From assembly GCA_947501845.1 (NCBI GenBank), contig CANMXP010000014.1, forward strand, positions 62,001-126,000: a stretch of 64,000 nt of DNA, read 5' to 3'. The stretch's first letter is position 1. The number at the start of each line of letters is the position of its first letter. Positions 1 through 10,629 of the stretch are shown one piece after another. The DNA comes from an uncultured Flavobacteriaceae bacterium (lineage in GTDB: Bacteria > Bacteroidota > Bacteroidia > Flavobacteriales > Flavobacteriaceae). Under the pieces are notes generated by a model. It did not search any database, was not told the DNA's origin, and was given only the letters and a program-made list of their open reading frames with translations. A program made the position numbers and the translations under genes.

Positions 1-1934
1 CACTGGGTGGAAACAGGGCACCTAAGCGGAAGGATATCTTATCAATAGAAGAAAAACAATTGGCCGTTAGAAATGCGCTGCGTTATTTTCCAAAAGATTG
101 GCATCAGGAGCTGGCAACTGAATTTGCAGAAGAATTGAAAGCATATGGCAGAATCTACATGTACAGATTCAAACCAGACTATAAAATATATGCAAGACCA
201 GTTTCAGAATACCCTGCTAAATCTTCGCAAGCGGCCGCCATTATGTTGATGATTCAAAATAATCTGGACCCTGCTGTTGCGCAACACCCCGAAGAGTTAA
301 TTACTTATGGAGGCAATGGTGCCGTATTTCAAAATTGGGCACAGTATCTTTTAGTGATGCAATATTTAGCGACTATGACAGATGAGCAAACGTTGCATAT
401 ATATTCTGGTCACCCTATGGGTTTATTTCCTTCTTCTGAAAATGCACCAAGAGTTATTGTAACGAATGGTATGATGATACCTAATTATTCGCAATCAGAT
501 GATTGGGAAAAATTTAATGCATTGGGCGTTACTCAATATGGTCAAATGACGGCAGGATCCTTCATGTATATAGGGCCGCAAGGCATTGTACATGGAACCA
601 CGATTACAGTTATGAATGCTTTCCGTAAAATTTTATCTAAAGGAGAAAATTCCAAAGGGAAAATATTTTTAACTGCAGGACTAGGAGGGATGAGTGGTGC
701 GCAGCCTAAGGCAGGAAATATAGCAGGGTGTATTACTATTTGTGCAGAAGTGAATCCGAAAGCGGCAATTAAACGTTTTGATCAAGGTTGGGTAGATGTG
801 TTGATTGATAAAATGGACGACCTAATCATTAGAGTGCAACAAGCGCAGATAGATAAAGAAGTTGTTTCTATAGCATTTATAGGAAATGTGGTTGACGTAT
901 GGGAGCGCTTTGATGAAGAAAATATTTTTGTTCATGTAGGATCAGATCAAACCTCATTACACATTCCCTGGACAGGTGGCTATTACCCAGTTGATACTAA
1001 GTACGAAGAATCAAACCGATTAATTCGTGAAGCTCCAGAACTGTTTAAGGAAAAGGTAAAAGCATCATTGCGTAGGCATGTCTCAGCCATAAATAAGCAC
1101 ACTAAGAAAGGGACTTATTTTTTTGACTATGGCAATGCGTTTTTGTTGGAGGCATCTAGAGCAGGAGCAGATGTGATGGCAGAAAATGGGATTGATTTTA
1201 AATACCCATCATACGTACAAGATATTTTAGGACCTATGTGCTTTGACTATGGTTTTGGACCTTTCCGTTGGGTCTGCACTTCTGGAAAACAGGAAGATTT
1301 AGATGCAACTGATGCCATAGCAGCAACCGTTTTGCAAGAGATCATGGAGAGTTCACCAGAGGAGATTCAATTGCAAATGCAGGATAATATTACCTGGATT
1401 AAAAATGCTAAAAAGAATAAAATGGTCGTAGGATCTCAAGCACGTATATTATATGCAGATGCAGAAGGACGCTCTAAGATTGCAGAAGCATTTAACCATG
1501 CTATTGCGGCAGGTAAGATAGGACCTGTAGTTTTAGGAAGAGATCATCATGATGTAAGTGGAACAGATTCTCCATTTAGAGAAACATCTAATATTTATGA
1601 TGGCAGTAAGTTTACGGCAGATATGGCTATTCACAATGTTATTGGCGATAGTTTTAGAGGAGCCACATGGGTATCCATTCATAACGGAGGTGGTGTAGGC
1701 TGGGGAGAAGTTATTAATGGTGGTTTTGGATTACTGTTAGATGGTACACCAGAAGCAGAAACCCGTTTAAAAAGTATGCTGTTCTATGATGTGAACAATG
1801 GGATTGCCCGTAGAAGTTGGGCCAGAAATAATGAAGCTATCTTTGCGATAAAGCGAGAAATGGAAAGAACCCCCAATTTAAAGGTAACAATCCCTAATTT
1901 AGTAGAAGATAATATACTTAACAATTTATTTTAA
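1..1934 (+). CDS. hutU: Urocanate hydratase (5'-truncated by window edge)
   Basis: Urocanase converts urocanate to 4-imidazolone-5-propionate, the second step of cytoplasmic histidine degradation, using NAD+ as an electrophilic cofactor. The reading frame is open to the window's first bases (first whole codon at position 3, reading LGGNRAPKRKDIL), so the true start lies outside and the apparent TTG start near position 60 is false. About 640 residues are present. Family signatures include the YGGNG and GLGGMSGAQP glycine-rich segments of the NAD site, and GRDHHDVSGTDSP and HNGGGVGWGE near the C-terminus. The stop codon overlaps the hutI start by one base, so the two genes are translationally coupled. 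The identification is secure; only the N-terminus is missing. Confidence 0.97.
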   Translation, partial: LGGNRAPKRKDILSIEEKQLAVRNALRYFPKDWHQELATEFAEELKAYGRIYMYRFKPDYKIYARPVSEYPAKSSQAAAIMLMIQNNLDPAVAQHPEELITYGGNGAVFQNWAQYLLVMQYLATMTDEQTLHIYSGHPMGLFPSSENAPRVIVTNGMMIPNYSQSDDWEKFNALGVTQYGQMTAGSFMYIGPQGIVHGTTITVMNAFRKILSKGENSKGKIFLTAGLGGMSGAQPKAGNIAGCITICAEVNPKAAIKRFDQGWVDVLIDKMDDLIIRVQQAQIDKEVVSIAFIGNVVDVWERFDEENIFVHVGSDQTSLHIPWTGGYYPVDTKYEESNRLIREAPELFKEKVKASLRRHVSAINKHTKKGTYFFDYGNAFLLEASRAGADVMAENGIDFKYPSYVQDILGPMCFDYGFGPFRWVCTSGKQEDLDATDAIAATVLQEIMESSPEEIQLQMQDNITWIKNAKKNKMVVGSQARILYADAEGRSKIAEAFNHAIAAGKIGPVVLGRDHHDVSGTDSPFRETSNIYDGSKFTADMAIHNVIGDSFRGATWVSIHNGGGVGWGEVINGGFGLLLDGTPEAETRLKSMLFYDVNNGIARRSWARNNEAIFAIKREMERTPNLKVTIPNLVEDNILNNLF

Positions 1935-3175
1935 TGGCTACTTTGTTTAAAAATATAAAAGAACTTATTCAAGTTCGTACAGAATCCATTCCATTTGTTT
2001 CTGGAAAAGCAATGGATGAATTACCTACTATTAAAAATGCCTTTTTATTGGTTGAGGATGGATTGATTTCTGATTTTGGAAAAATGGAAGACTGTCCTAA
2101 AAAAGATTTTTCAGAAGTTATTGATGCTACAGGAAAGATGATATTGCCATCTTGGTGCGATTCCCATACACATATTGTTTATGCAGGAAATAGAGAAGGC
2201 GAATTTATAGATAGAATTAAAGGATTGTCTTATGAAGCTATTGCAGCCAATGGTGGAGGTATTTTAAATTCAGCAAAGAAATTACAAGAAACTTCAGAGG
2301 AAGTTTTATACCAGCAAAGCAAGGTTCGTTTAGAAGAGGTTATACAATTAGGGACTGGAGCCATCGAAATTAAATCGGGCTATGGTTTAACTTTGGATTC
2401 TGAGTTAAAAATGCTACGTGTTATTAAACGCTTGAAGAAACATTACCCAATAGCCATTAAAGCTACTTTTCTAGGGGCGCATGCAGTTCCTTTAGTATAT
2501 AAAGAGAATAAACAGGGGTATTTAAAACTAGTAATAGATGAAATGCTTCCAAAAATAGCTGAAGATAATTTAGCAGAATTTATCGATGTTTTTTGTGAGA
2601 CCAATTACTTTTCCGTTGGCGAAACAGAATTAATTCTAGAAGCAGCTAAGACCTATGGATTGATACCAAAAATACATGTAAATCAGTTTACAGCCATTGG
2701 AGGTGTGCAAGTAGGGGTGAAACATCATGCTTTGTCTGTAGATCATTTAGAAGAAATGAGAAATGAGGATATTGAAACTTTAAAAAATACAAATACCATG
2801 CCCGTGGCTTTACCTGGCTGTTCTTATTTTTTAAACATTCCATACACACCAGCTCGTAAAATGATTGATGTTGGACTGCCATTAGCATTGGCAACAGATT
2901 ATAACCCAGGTTCAGCTCCGTCTGGAAACATGAACTTTGTGGTTTCTATTGCATGTATAAAAATGAAAATGACACCAGAAGAAGCTATTAACGCTGTCAC
3001 CATAAATGGGGCTTATGCAATGGGGTTAGAAGACAAAGTTGGTTCAATAACTAAAGGAAAGCAGGCCAATTTAATTCTCACTAAACCAATTAACTCTTAT
3101 GGAGTTATTCCGTATGCATTTGGAACGAATCAAATAGAGAAGGTGTATCTAGGAGGGAAAGGGATCTGTGCTTAA
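1934..3175 (+). CDS. hutI: Imidazolonepropionase
   Basis: Imidazolonepropionase hydrolyses 4-imidazolone-5-propionate to N-formimino-L-glutamate, the third step of histidine degradation. The protein has 413 residues, normal for the family. It is an amidohydrolase-fold metalloenzyme. The metal-binding DSHTH motif is near residue 78, the GAHAVP and HVNQF segments supply later ligands, and ATDYNPGS near residue 320 is a strong HutI signature. The ATG overlaps the last base of hutU, which fixes the start and implies one operon. No hutH or formiminoglutamase gene follows; the remaining hut genes presumably lie upstream of the window. Downstream begins an intergenic repeat and a gene on the opposite strand. 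Confidence 0.96.
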   Translation: MATLFKNIKELIQVRTESIPFVSGKAMDELPTIKNAFLLVEDGLISDFGKMEDCPKKDFSEVIDATGKMILPSWCDSHTHIVYAGNREGEFIDRIKGLSYEAIAANGGGILNSAKKLQETSEEVLYQQSKVRLEEVIQLGTGAIEIKSGYGLTLDSELKMLRVIKRLKKHYPIAIKATFLGAHAVPLVYKENKQGYLKLVIDEMLPKIAEDNLAEFIDVFCETNYFSVGETELILEAAKTYGLIPKIHVNQFTAIGGVQVGVKHHALSVDHLEEMRNEDIETLKNTNTMPVALPGCSYFLNIPYTPARKMIDVGLPLALATDYNPGSAPSGNMNFVVSIACIKMKMTPEEAINAVTINGAYAMGLEDKVGSITKGKQANLILTKPINSYGVIPYAFGTNQIEKVYLGGKGICA

Positions 3176-3176
3176 G

Positions 3177-3290
3177 AATGTGAGATCTCTCTTTTGTACT
3201 TTAAGTCATTTCGCGTAAGGAGAAATCACATCATAACACGGGTGGTAGAAATATAACAATGCGGTGTCTCACATTTGTTCGACATGACTT
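3177..3290. repeat. Flavobacterial intergenic palindromic repeat
   Basis: Just after the hutI stop, a 9-base inverted repeat (AATGTGAGA at 3177-3185, TCTCACATT at 3267-3275) interleaves with a second one (AAGTCAT at 3203-3209, ATGACTT at 3284-3290). The inner text includes the GTCATTTCG and AAGGAGAAATCACAT modules that I recognise from dispersed intergenic repeats of Flavobacteriaceae. It lies between convergent genes and carries no plausible ORF. Its function is unknown; it may fold as RNA and act at transcript ends. Confidence 0.6.
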
Positions 3291-3382
3291 CCAGATACAG
3301 TTTAAGGCTTTGAATTATTTCGACGATAATAGAGATGACATATATGAGTAAAATAAAGAAATGTTTCTAAGAGACAAGCATT

Positions 3383-4420
3383 CTACTTTTCAATAATCTC
3401 TACTTCAAATAATTTATCCCAATGCTTACCAGTTACAAAAATAGTATTGGTTTTTGAATTATAGGCAATACCATTAAGGACATCTAGTGTTTCATGCTGG
3501 GTAACTAGTTTTTTAAGAGGTGAAAAGTTGATTACCCCTGTAACAGCACCATTTTTTGGGTTAATAATAGCAACCCCATCTTTTTGATAGCGATTTGTAT
3601 ATATTTTTCCGTCTATCCATTCCATTTCATTGATGCCTATAATTTTTCCTTTATTGGTATACACTTGAATATAGGATTCCTCAACTAAAGTTTCTGGGTT
3701 TAAAAGCCAAATTTTTTCTGTACCATCACTTTTATAAATAGTGTTTTCGTTGTTGCACAATCCCCAACCTTCCTTACTGTTTCCATACTTGAAACTACTT
3801 ATTTTATTGAATGAATTGACATCATAAACAAAACCAGTGCTTTCTTTCCATGTTAATTGGTATATTTTATCATTTAATATGGTTAGTCCTTCTCCAAAAT
3901 ATTCGTTAGCTAAGTCAATGTTTTTGATAATTTCTCCCGTTTTATAATCAATCTTTCTAAGCTTGGATTTTTTATATTGACCAGTACTTTCGTATAGTGT
4001 GTCATTAAAAAATTCAATGCCCTGAGTATATGAAGTGATATCGTGAGGATACTCATTTATAATTTTATAGCTATATACTTTTGGTGGTGTATCATTTAAT
4101 ATGGTTACCGCTGTATTAACCGTTTCTTTTTCACTAGTATCAAAATATATAGTTGCCTCAATAGTTTGTTTTCCTAATTTAAAATTATTTAATGGAATAT
4201 TTTCACTAACCTTAATACCATCTAAAGTATAAGAGACAGAATCTATAGTATGATTTTTTTTGTTCTCTAAAGACAATAATAAAGCTTCATTATTAGAAAT
4301 ATCCCCTTTATTGGCATTCGTTTTTATAGAAAAAGCACTTTTATTTTTACCAGAATTAGAGCCGCAAGAAATAATTAGCCCACATAAAAATATGATTAAT
4401 AGATATTTGAATGTATTCAT
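3383..4420 (-). CDS. Glutaminyl-peptide cyclotransferase-like lipoprotein
   Basis: The protein resembles the plant/bacterial-type glutamine cyclotransferase family (Glu_cyclase_2), five-bladed beta-propellers that turn N-terminal glutamine into pyroglutamate on exported proteins. The first 20 residues form a lipoprotein signal ending in LIISC, so it is probably anchored in the envelope. Residues about 30-110 form a small beta-rich domain without a recognised family. From residue about 120 come the propeller segments with typical text such as SYTQGIEF, GEGLT, GWGLC, NEMEW and LNGIAY. The 345-residue length fits lipoprotein members in Bacteroidota. It is a single gene, divergent from ffs. The family is confident; the N-terminal domain's role is unknown. 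Confidence 0.85.
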   Translation of the reverse strand: MNTFKYLLIIFLCGLIISCGSNSGKNKSAFSIKTNANKGDISNNEALLLSLENKKNHTIDSVSYTLDGIKVSENIPLNNFKLGKQTIEATIYFDTSEKETVNTAVTILNDTPPKVYSYKIINEYPHDITSYTQGIEFFNDTLYESTGQYKKSKLRKIDYKTGEIIKNIDLANEYFGEGLTILNDKIYQLTWKESTGFVYDVNSFNKISSFKYGNSKEGWGLCNNENTIYKSDGTEKIWLLNPETLVEESYIQVYTNKGKIIGINEMEWIDGKIYTNRYQKDGVAIINPKNGAVTGVINFSPLKKLVTQHETLDVLNGIAYNSKTNTIFVTGKHWDKLFEVEIIEK

Positions 4421-4474
4421 TGTTCATTTTTAATTTGAAGCAAGATATTTATTTAAAATCAGTTTAAAAAATCA

Positions 4475-4504
4475 TTGTGAAAATTTTAAAAGATTGTATC
4501 TTTG
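4475..4504 (+). promoter_or_regulatory. Promoter of the SRP RNA gene
   Basis: A Bacteroidota-type promoter with TTG at 4475-4477, a 19-base spacer and TATCTTTG (TAnnTTTG) at 4497-4504. Initiation six bases downstream would fall at about 4510, exactly the first base of the mature RNA stem. Confidence 0.8.
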
Positions 4505-4509
4505 CACTC

Positions 4510-4603
4510 GGCAAGTCCTACACAACCAGCTCCTGTTGAATCCTCCAGGTCGGGAACGAAGCAAAGGTAAATGGTCGTAGCGGTGTGATGTAGGTAGCTT
4601 GCC
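4510..4603 (+). ncRNA. ffs: Small signal recognition particle RNA (4.5S-type)
   Basis: This is the bacterial SRP RNA, which binds Ffh and targets nascent membrane proteins to the membrane. The 94-base segment starts GGCAAG and ends CTTGCC, closing a long hairpin. The conserved apical part is visible as CCAGGTCGGGAACGAAGCA near 4553-4570, matching the Ffh-binding loop region, and the opposite arm includes GATGTAGGTAGC. A seven-T run follows at once. A spurious minus-strand ORF (4486-4677) covers the gene and should not be annotated. Confidence 0.93.
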
Positions 4604-4610
4604 TTTTTTT
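4590..4610 (+). terminator. ffs terminator
   Basis: The 3' arm of the SRP RNA hairpin ends at 4603 and runs directly into seven T residues (4604-4610), so the RNA's own closing stem serves as an intrinsic terminator. Confidence 0.7.
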
Positions 4611-4733
4611 GTACAATAAACTTAAATCTTGAAAGCTCTGGCGAATCGAGATTTTTTAGTTTAATGTATTCCCGCATAAAAGGGAACCTTCTAATTTTAA
4701 TTGTATTTTTGATACTTCAATTATTTAAAAAAT

Positions 4734-5537
4734 ATGTCTAAAGTTGTTTTAATTACAGGCGGTTCTTCAGGAATTGGAAAATCTATTGGAGGTTATCTAA
4801 TCCAAAAAAACTTTATAGTTTATGGTACCAGTAGAAACCCCGATAAATATAAAGATAGTAAGTTCCCTATTTTAGCATTGGATGTTAAAGAAAAGGATAC
4901 TATAGTAAATACAGTTAATACTATTATAGAAAAGGAGGGCAGGCTGGATGTTGTTATTAACAATGCAGGAGCAGGTATTACAGGGCCTATTGAAGAAACA
5001 CCAGAGGCGGAAATTAAAAACAATTTTGAGACTAATTTTTTTGGTCCCATAAATGTTATTAAAGCTGTATTGCCTCAAATGCGTGGGCAACAATCTGGAT
5101 TAATTATAAATATAACCTCTATAGCAGGTTATATGGGATTGCCTTATCGAGGTATTTATAGTGCAAGTAAAGGAGCTTTAGAACTTTTAACAGAGGCTTT
5201 TAGAATGGAACTTAAAGGTTTTAATATTAATATGACCAATGTTGCCCCTGGCGATTTTGCAACAAATATTGCTGCCGGACGTTACCATGCGCCACTTCTT
5301 GAAACGTCACCTTATAAAAAACCATATGGTGATACATTAAGTTTAATGGATGCACATGTAGATAATGGAAGTAATCCAAACCTAATGGCAGAAGCTGTAT
5401 ATAAAATTATAAATACAAGTAATCCGAAAGTACATTATAAAGTAGGAGAGTTTATGCAAAAATTCTCAATTGTTTTAAAACGCGTGTTACCAGATAAGGT
5501 TTATGAAAAGCTATTAATGAATCACTATAAGCTTTAA
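4734..5537 (+). CDS. Short-chain dehydrogenase/reductase (classical SDR)
   Basis: This is an NAD(P)-dependent oxidoreductase of the classical SDR family; the substrate is not evident. The Rossmann cofactor motif TGGSSGIG is at residues 8-15, NNAG at 76-79, the catalytic serine in NITS at about 129, and YSASK with Tyr142 and Lys146. There is no signal peptide, so it is cytoplasmic. The 267-residue length is usual. The C-terminal tail after residue 200 is the part that normally sets substrate choice and has no recognised motif. The gene stands alone after ffs. A weak TATTTTTG box at 4704-4711 lies ahead of the ATG but has no clear -33 TTG. Confidence 0.92.
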   Translation: MSKVVLITGGSSGIGKSIGGYLIQKNFIVYGTSRNPDKYKDSKFPILALDVKEKDTIVNTVNTIIEKEGRLDVVINNAGAGITGPIEETPEAEIKNNFETNFFGPINVIKAVLPQMRGQQSGLIINITSIAGYMGLPYRGIYSASKGALELLTEAFRMELKGFNINMTNVAPGDFATNIAAGRYHAPLLETSPYKKPYGDTLSLMDAHVDNGSNPNLMAEAVYKIINTSNPKVHYKVGEFMQKFSIVLKRVLPDKVYEKLLMNHYKL

Positions 5538-5586
5538 AACATTTTCGGCATATTATTTGATAATTATTGTTTTTAAACTGAATATT

Positions 5587-5997
5587 ATGAAACGATATTT
5601 ACCTATAATTCTTTTAATTTCCTTTTTTTCTTTAAGCGGTTGTGATGATGTATTAGATTGTATTATTAATGTAAGACCAGAATTACATGCCAAAACGTTG
5701 GCTGTTGGATTGGTTGATGAGTACTATTCTGAAATTATTACTGCAGAGATTAAAAATGAACCTAATGATAATGATTATGATTATTATTTCGATGTGTCGG
5801 GTAGGTTACCAGAAGGGATAGAAGTTGTTTATAATAGGCATAGAGAAGTTGTTTTTAAAGGAGTACCTAAAGAATCTGGACGATTTAATATTAAAGTTTA
5901 TTTAGAAGTGATACCACATTATAACGAATACGGAAGAAGTAATGGACCACTATGCTCTGATGACACTTCGAGATCTTATGTGCTTGCCATTAAATAG
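5587..5997 (+). CDS. Small lipoprotein, Ig-like fold suspected
   Basis: The 136-residue protein has a type II signal peptide (MKRYLPIILL, lipobox LSGC). The ATG at 5587 is preferred over an upstream ATG at 5557 because it places the charged residues directly before the hydrophobic core. The mature part is acidic and rich in Asn and Tyr. The text GRLPEGIEVVYN, then VFKGVPKESGRFNIKVY, resembles the putative-Ig / cadherin-like repeats seen in secreted bacterial proteins, in which a 'PxGl' turn precedes a 'G.p..sG.y' strand. It contains a CDD pair near the lipobox and a late CSDD. No enzyme motif is visible; function is unknown. Confidence 0.75.
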   Translation: MKRYLPIILLISFFSLSGCDDVLDCIINVRPELHAKTLAVGLVDEYYSEIITAEIKNEPNDNDYDYYFDVSGRLPEGIEVVYNRHREVVFKGVPKESGRFNIKVYLEVIPHYNEYGRSNGPLCSDDTSRSYVLAIK

Positions 5998-6009
5998 GCC
6001 TATTTTCAT

Positions 6010-7428
6010 TTATTGATTTATTAAACCCAAAAGCTGTTTCTCAAATTTTACAGAAAAAATATTCGTGTTATTATTTACTATTTTTTTATTTTGGTCAACT
6101 ATAATGGCCTTAGTCATAGGGTGAATAGCTAGAGCTTTGGTAGCTTCCTTGGGGTTTTTAAATACATATTCATTTTTGCAAGAAAACCTATTTCTTTTTA
6201 ATGATTTTTTCGATTTCTCCAAGCCATAATCATCAATATTAATAGTGATGAACACAACTTCGGGATATTTTATTCTTAGTTTTTTTATCTCTTTATGACT
6301 GTCTTTAAAATGTTTGTGGTAAGTATGAGACCAAAAACTAATAACAGTAGGTGCATCTATAATGGCTTCCATATCAACTTCATTATTTTCATGATTAACA
6401 AGTTTAATATCAGGAACGTTAGACCCAATTTTTAACTCGTTCAATGAATTTGTGAAGCTTATCATCTTTTGTTTTTTCTTTTCACTTTTTGCTTTACTTA
6501 AATAAGATTTTAAAATGATATTATTATTTTCAACATGCTTATTATTTGAAATATAATTCATTGCTAAATCATAAAGCAACCCATCTTTAATAGAAGTATT
6601 GGTTATTAAACTATCAATAAGTTTTAATCTATCTAAGTTATAGCACAAAGAAAACCTGTTGAAGTGCTTATTATTAGAATGGGTGTAGTGTTCTTTCATA
6701 GAAATATTACTAAGACTATATCTTAAAAACTTGTTGTATTTATAGTAATGAATAGATAGATCATCATTATAGTCGATGTTTTTTCTATAACTATAAAAAT
6801 CTTCTGGAAGCGATTTTAGGATATCTTCTTTATTCTTGCCGTAATGAACAAAAGGATATACTTCTTTGCTGGAATAATAGTCATAATCTATATTGGCTCG
6901 CGCAATTTTTTCAAATAGAGGAGATGTTTCGTATTTACTTTTAAAAGTTTCAAATTTTTTAAGCTTTAAAGTTCTTAATGAATCTATACGGTTTTGGTAT
7001 ACCGTTGAAGTTAATTGACAAAGCTTAAAAATATATTTTTCCTCAATTTCGTTTTCTAAAAATTCATTTATTAAATAATTATTTTTTTTAGCACCTTTAC
7101 CAGTATAAACAAGCGATTCATCAAAATCTAATGTATTTAATCTAAAAAGTACACTATCCTTTGGCTCTAATAATACCATTTGATATTCGTAGCCATGTCT
7201 AAATGAATATAGGCCAGTTTCTAGATTATTGACTTTGTATAAAAATCGGTTTTTATCGTCAAGTTTAATAGTGTCTAAAGTCTCTTCAAACTTTAATAAT
7301 ACGACGTAATTAGCAGTCGGATTAATAATTTCGCCACCAATATATGCGTAATTATATGCCGTTTCACTTTTGTCCTTACAGCCCCAAAGTGTTAATAACA
7401 CTAATATTATCGAAAAGTATAACTTCAT
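6010..7428 (-). CDS. Thioredoxin-fold lipoprotein lacking the CxxC motif
   Basis: The 472-residue protein has a lipobox (LTLWGC at about residues 12-17) and is likely anchored in the envelope. Residues 25-130 resemble the DUF4369-type beta domain that precedes TlpA/ResA-like domains in Bacteroidota. The middle (130-330) is helical and Tyr/Asn-rich. From about residue 335 the text follows a TlpA/AhpC-TSA fold (GSNVPDIKL, then PTVISFW, ITINIDDYG, AIIVDQN). The position where W-C-x-x-C should occur reads FWSHTYHKH, so both redox cysteines are gone. It can therefore hardly act as a disulfide reductase; a binding or structural role is inferred. It stands alone, convergent with the preceding small lipoprotein gene. 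Confidence 0.75.
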   Translation of the reverse strand: MKLYFSIILVLLTLWGCKDKSETAYNYAYIGGEIINPTANYVVLLKFEETLDTIKLDDKNRFLYKVNNLETGLYSFRHGYEYQMVLLEPKDSVLFRLNTLDFDESLVYTGKGAKKNNYLINEFLENEIEEKYIFKLCQLTSTVYQNRIDSLRTLKLKKFETFKSKYETSPLFEKIARANIDYDYYSSKEVYPFVHYGKNKEDILKSLPEDFYSYRKNIDYNDDLSIHYYKYNKFLRYSLSNISMKEHYTHSNNKHFNRFSLCYNLDRLKLIDSLITNTSIKDGLLYDLAMNYISNNKHVENNNIILKSYLSKAKSEKKKQKMISFTNSLNELKIGSNVPDIKLVNHENNEVDMEAIIDAPTVISFWSHTYHKHFKDSHKEIKKLRIKYPEVVFITINIDDYGLEKSKKSLKRNRFSCKNEYVFKNPKEATKALAIHPMTKAIIVDQNKKIVNNNTNIFSVKFEKQLLGLINQ

Positions 7429-7576
7429 AAAATCCCCCTAACAGTATTAAATTAATACAAATTATGATACAAAAATATGTGTTGTATTTCTAAAGTGCTG
7501 TTAATGCGTTGTTAAATATTACTGTAGCTGACTAAAACGAAACTTTTTTATTCAAAAAGAGTATAACTAAGTTTCT

Positions 7577-7603
7577 TTGTGCCATTTGAATTTTCTACTT
7601 TTG
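7577..7603 (+). promoter_or_regulatory. Possible promoter of the ABC-F gene
   Basis: TACTTTTG (TAnnTTTG type) lies at 7596-7603 with a TTG at 7577-7579, a short 16-base spacer. This leaves a leader of about 107 bases before the ATG at 7716. The rest of the 287-base gap (7429-7715) is AT-rich and shows nothing else. Confidence 0.45.
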
Positions 7604-7709
7604 CAAAACTTTACAAATTAAGGTTTATGTCAAGGAGTAAATCTTATTTAATAAGTAAGTTTGTAAGGCCTATTTGGTAAATAAAAATGTCTGAGTAAAT
7701 AAAAAATAA

Positions 7710-9341
<1,632 letters not shown>

Positions 9342-9489
9342 CTAATAGATCTTGAAAGCCTAATATGTATGAGATAGTACTTATTAGAATGGATAGAAAG
9401 CTGAATACAAAATTTTATATGTCTTTATGTGTTCGCGTTGGCATTACTATGAGTTTAAAAGAAATAGTATCTTACGATTTTAATATTCT

Positions 9490-9720
9490 TTATAGCTCAG
9501 AATTTATACTTTCAACAATAGGAACTGCTATGTCAAGTTCGTCCTTATTTACAAAAATTTCCTGAAACCCAGGCTGTATACCATTAGCATAACCACCTAG
9601 ACGGGCAGATTCAGCAGGGTCTTTAATAATGGGGTTAATATTAATAGCCTTTAATTCACTAATGATGCGTTGAACAATCATGAAATTTCCTGTGAATATT
9701 TTTATATAATTTGAGTCCAT
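9490..9720 (-). CDS. DUF2007 domain protein
   Basis: A 76-residue cytoplasmic protein matching the DUF2007 family of putative signal-transducing proteins: an N-terminal IKIFTGNF strand, a helix with VQRIISELKA, the strand NPIIKD, and a C-terminal LDIAVPIVE motif. These proteins are ferredoxin-like folds of unknown role, sometimes joined to zinc-finger domains. The gene sits between the convergent ABC-F gene and a PAP2 gene on its own strand. Identity is fairly sure; function is unknown. Confidence 0.8.
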   Translation of the reverse strand: MDSNYIKIFTGNFMIVQRIISELKAININPIIKDPAESARLGGYANGIQPGFQEIFVNKDELDIAVPIVESINSEL

Positions 9721-9773
9721 AATGTTTAAGAGTTTATGCGTGTATCGTAAAGATATAAAATTATATAAAACGG

Positions 9774-10628
9774 TTAAAATAAACCGACAACTCCAATTTT
9801 ATTTCCAGTAAAATGGAACTTCCAGGAAATACGATTCTTTTGCTTTAAAGAGTTTTTATAGGCGTTTGTGTTGAACAAAAATTTATCAACAGAATCTACA
9901 ACAACGATGCTTATAGCGGTTCCCAATGCAATATCGGTAAGCCAGTGAGCACCTGAAAACAATCTAGATATAGGTGCGACAGAACCTAACGTATATACAC
10001 CAACTTTAGACCATATATTGCCAAATTGTTTAGCAATGGCATGAGACATGGTCATGGATAAAATAGTATGCCCAGATGGGAATGAATGAAATTGAGGCTC
10101 GTTAGACCAAAATCTAAATTCTGTACTCTTATAGCCATTTTTAGGACGAACTCTACCAAAGGTAGTTTTGCTTAAACTTTGTATTAGTCCTGTTGTAAAT
10201 GAAGACGAAATAATTAGGACGCTTGTTTTTCTAATCGTTTCATTTTTAGTGAATAACCCAAAACAATATAATCCAGCATTTGTTATAAAATAGACTTGTG
10301 GGCTTCCAAACCGAGTACCTGCTTCTTGAAATATTTTTGGGACATTCGGTTCTTGACGAATGAAGAAATGGCTACTTTCATCATCTATAGTAGAAAGCGC
10401 TAAGGTTCCTAAGCCTATAGTACCTAAAGTTACAAAATCTTTCTTTTTCCAATGAAAAGGTCTGGTTAAAGAATGTTTAATGCCTAAAAAAGCCTGTTTC
10501 GCATCATAACCAGCTAATTGCACAATAGAAGAACTGTCTTTAGTTTTTTTTAAAAGCGTTTCTTGTGCGTTTAATTTAAAAAAAACAAGGCACATAATTA
10601 TTAAAATGAAAGCTCTTAGCAACACCAT
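9774..10628 (-). CDS. PAP2-family membrane phosphatase
   Basis: This is a phosphatidic acid phosphatase type 2 protein, probably acting on lipid or isoprenoid phosphates at the membrane. An N-terminal signal (about 20 residues ending near LNAQ) is followed by several hydrophobic segments. All three catalytic motifs are present in order: KTTFGRVRP (KxxxxxxRP), FPSGH, and SRLFSGAHWLTDI (SRxxxxxHxxxD). The 284-residue length is normal for Bacteroidota. Its start lies one base from the pheT stop, so it is probably the second gene of a pheT operon. The C-terminus after residue 235 is a short basic tail. Substrate is undetermined; undecaprenyl or lipid A phosphates are possible. Confidence 0.9.
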   Translation of the reverse strand: MVLLRAFILIIMCLVFFKLNAQETLLKKTKDSSSIVQLAGYDAKQAFLGIKHSLTRPFHWKKKDFVTLGTIGLGTLALSTIDDESSHFFIRQEPNVPKIFQEAGTRFGSPQVYFITNAGLYCFGLFTKNETIRKTSVLIISSSFTTGLIQSLSKTTFGRVRPKNGYKSTEFRFWSNEPQFHSFPSGHTILSMTMSHAIAKQFGNIWSKVGVYTLGSVAPISRLFSGAHWLTDIALGTAISIVVVDSVDKFLFNTNAYKNSLKQKNRISWKFHFTGNKIGVVGLF

Positions 10629-10629
10629 A

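Noticed and set aside
4486-4677. 63-residue minus-strand ORF over the SRP RNA
   Set aside because: It lies over ffs and its flanks, has no homologous feel, and the RNA gene with promoter and terminator explains the sequence.
9365-9565. 66-residue plus-strand ORF after the ABC-F gene
   Set aside because: It overlaps the DUF2007 gene on the other strand, which has clear family text; the ORF has none.
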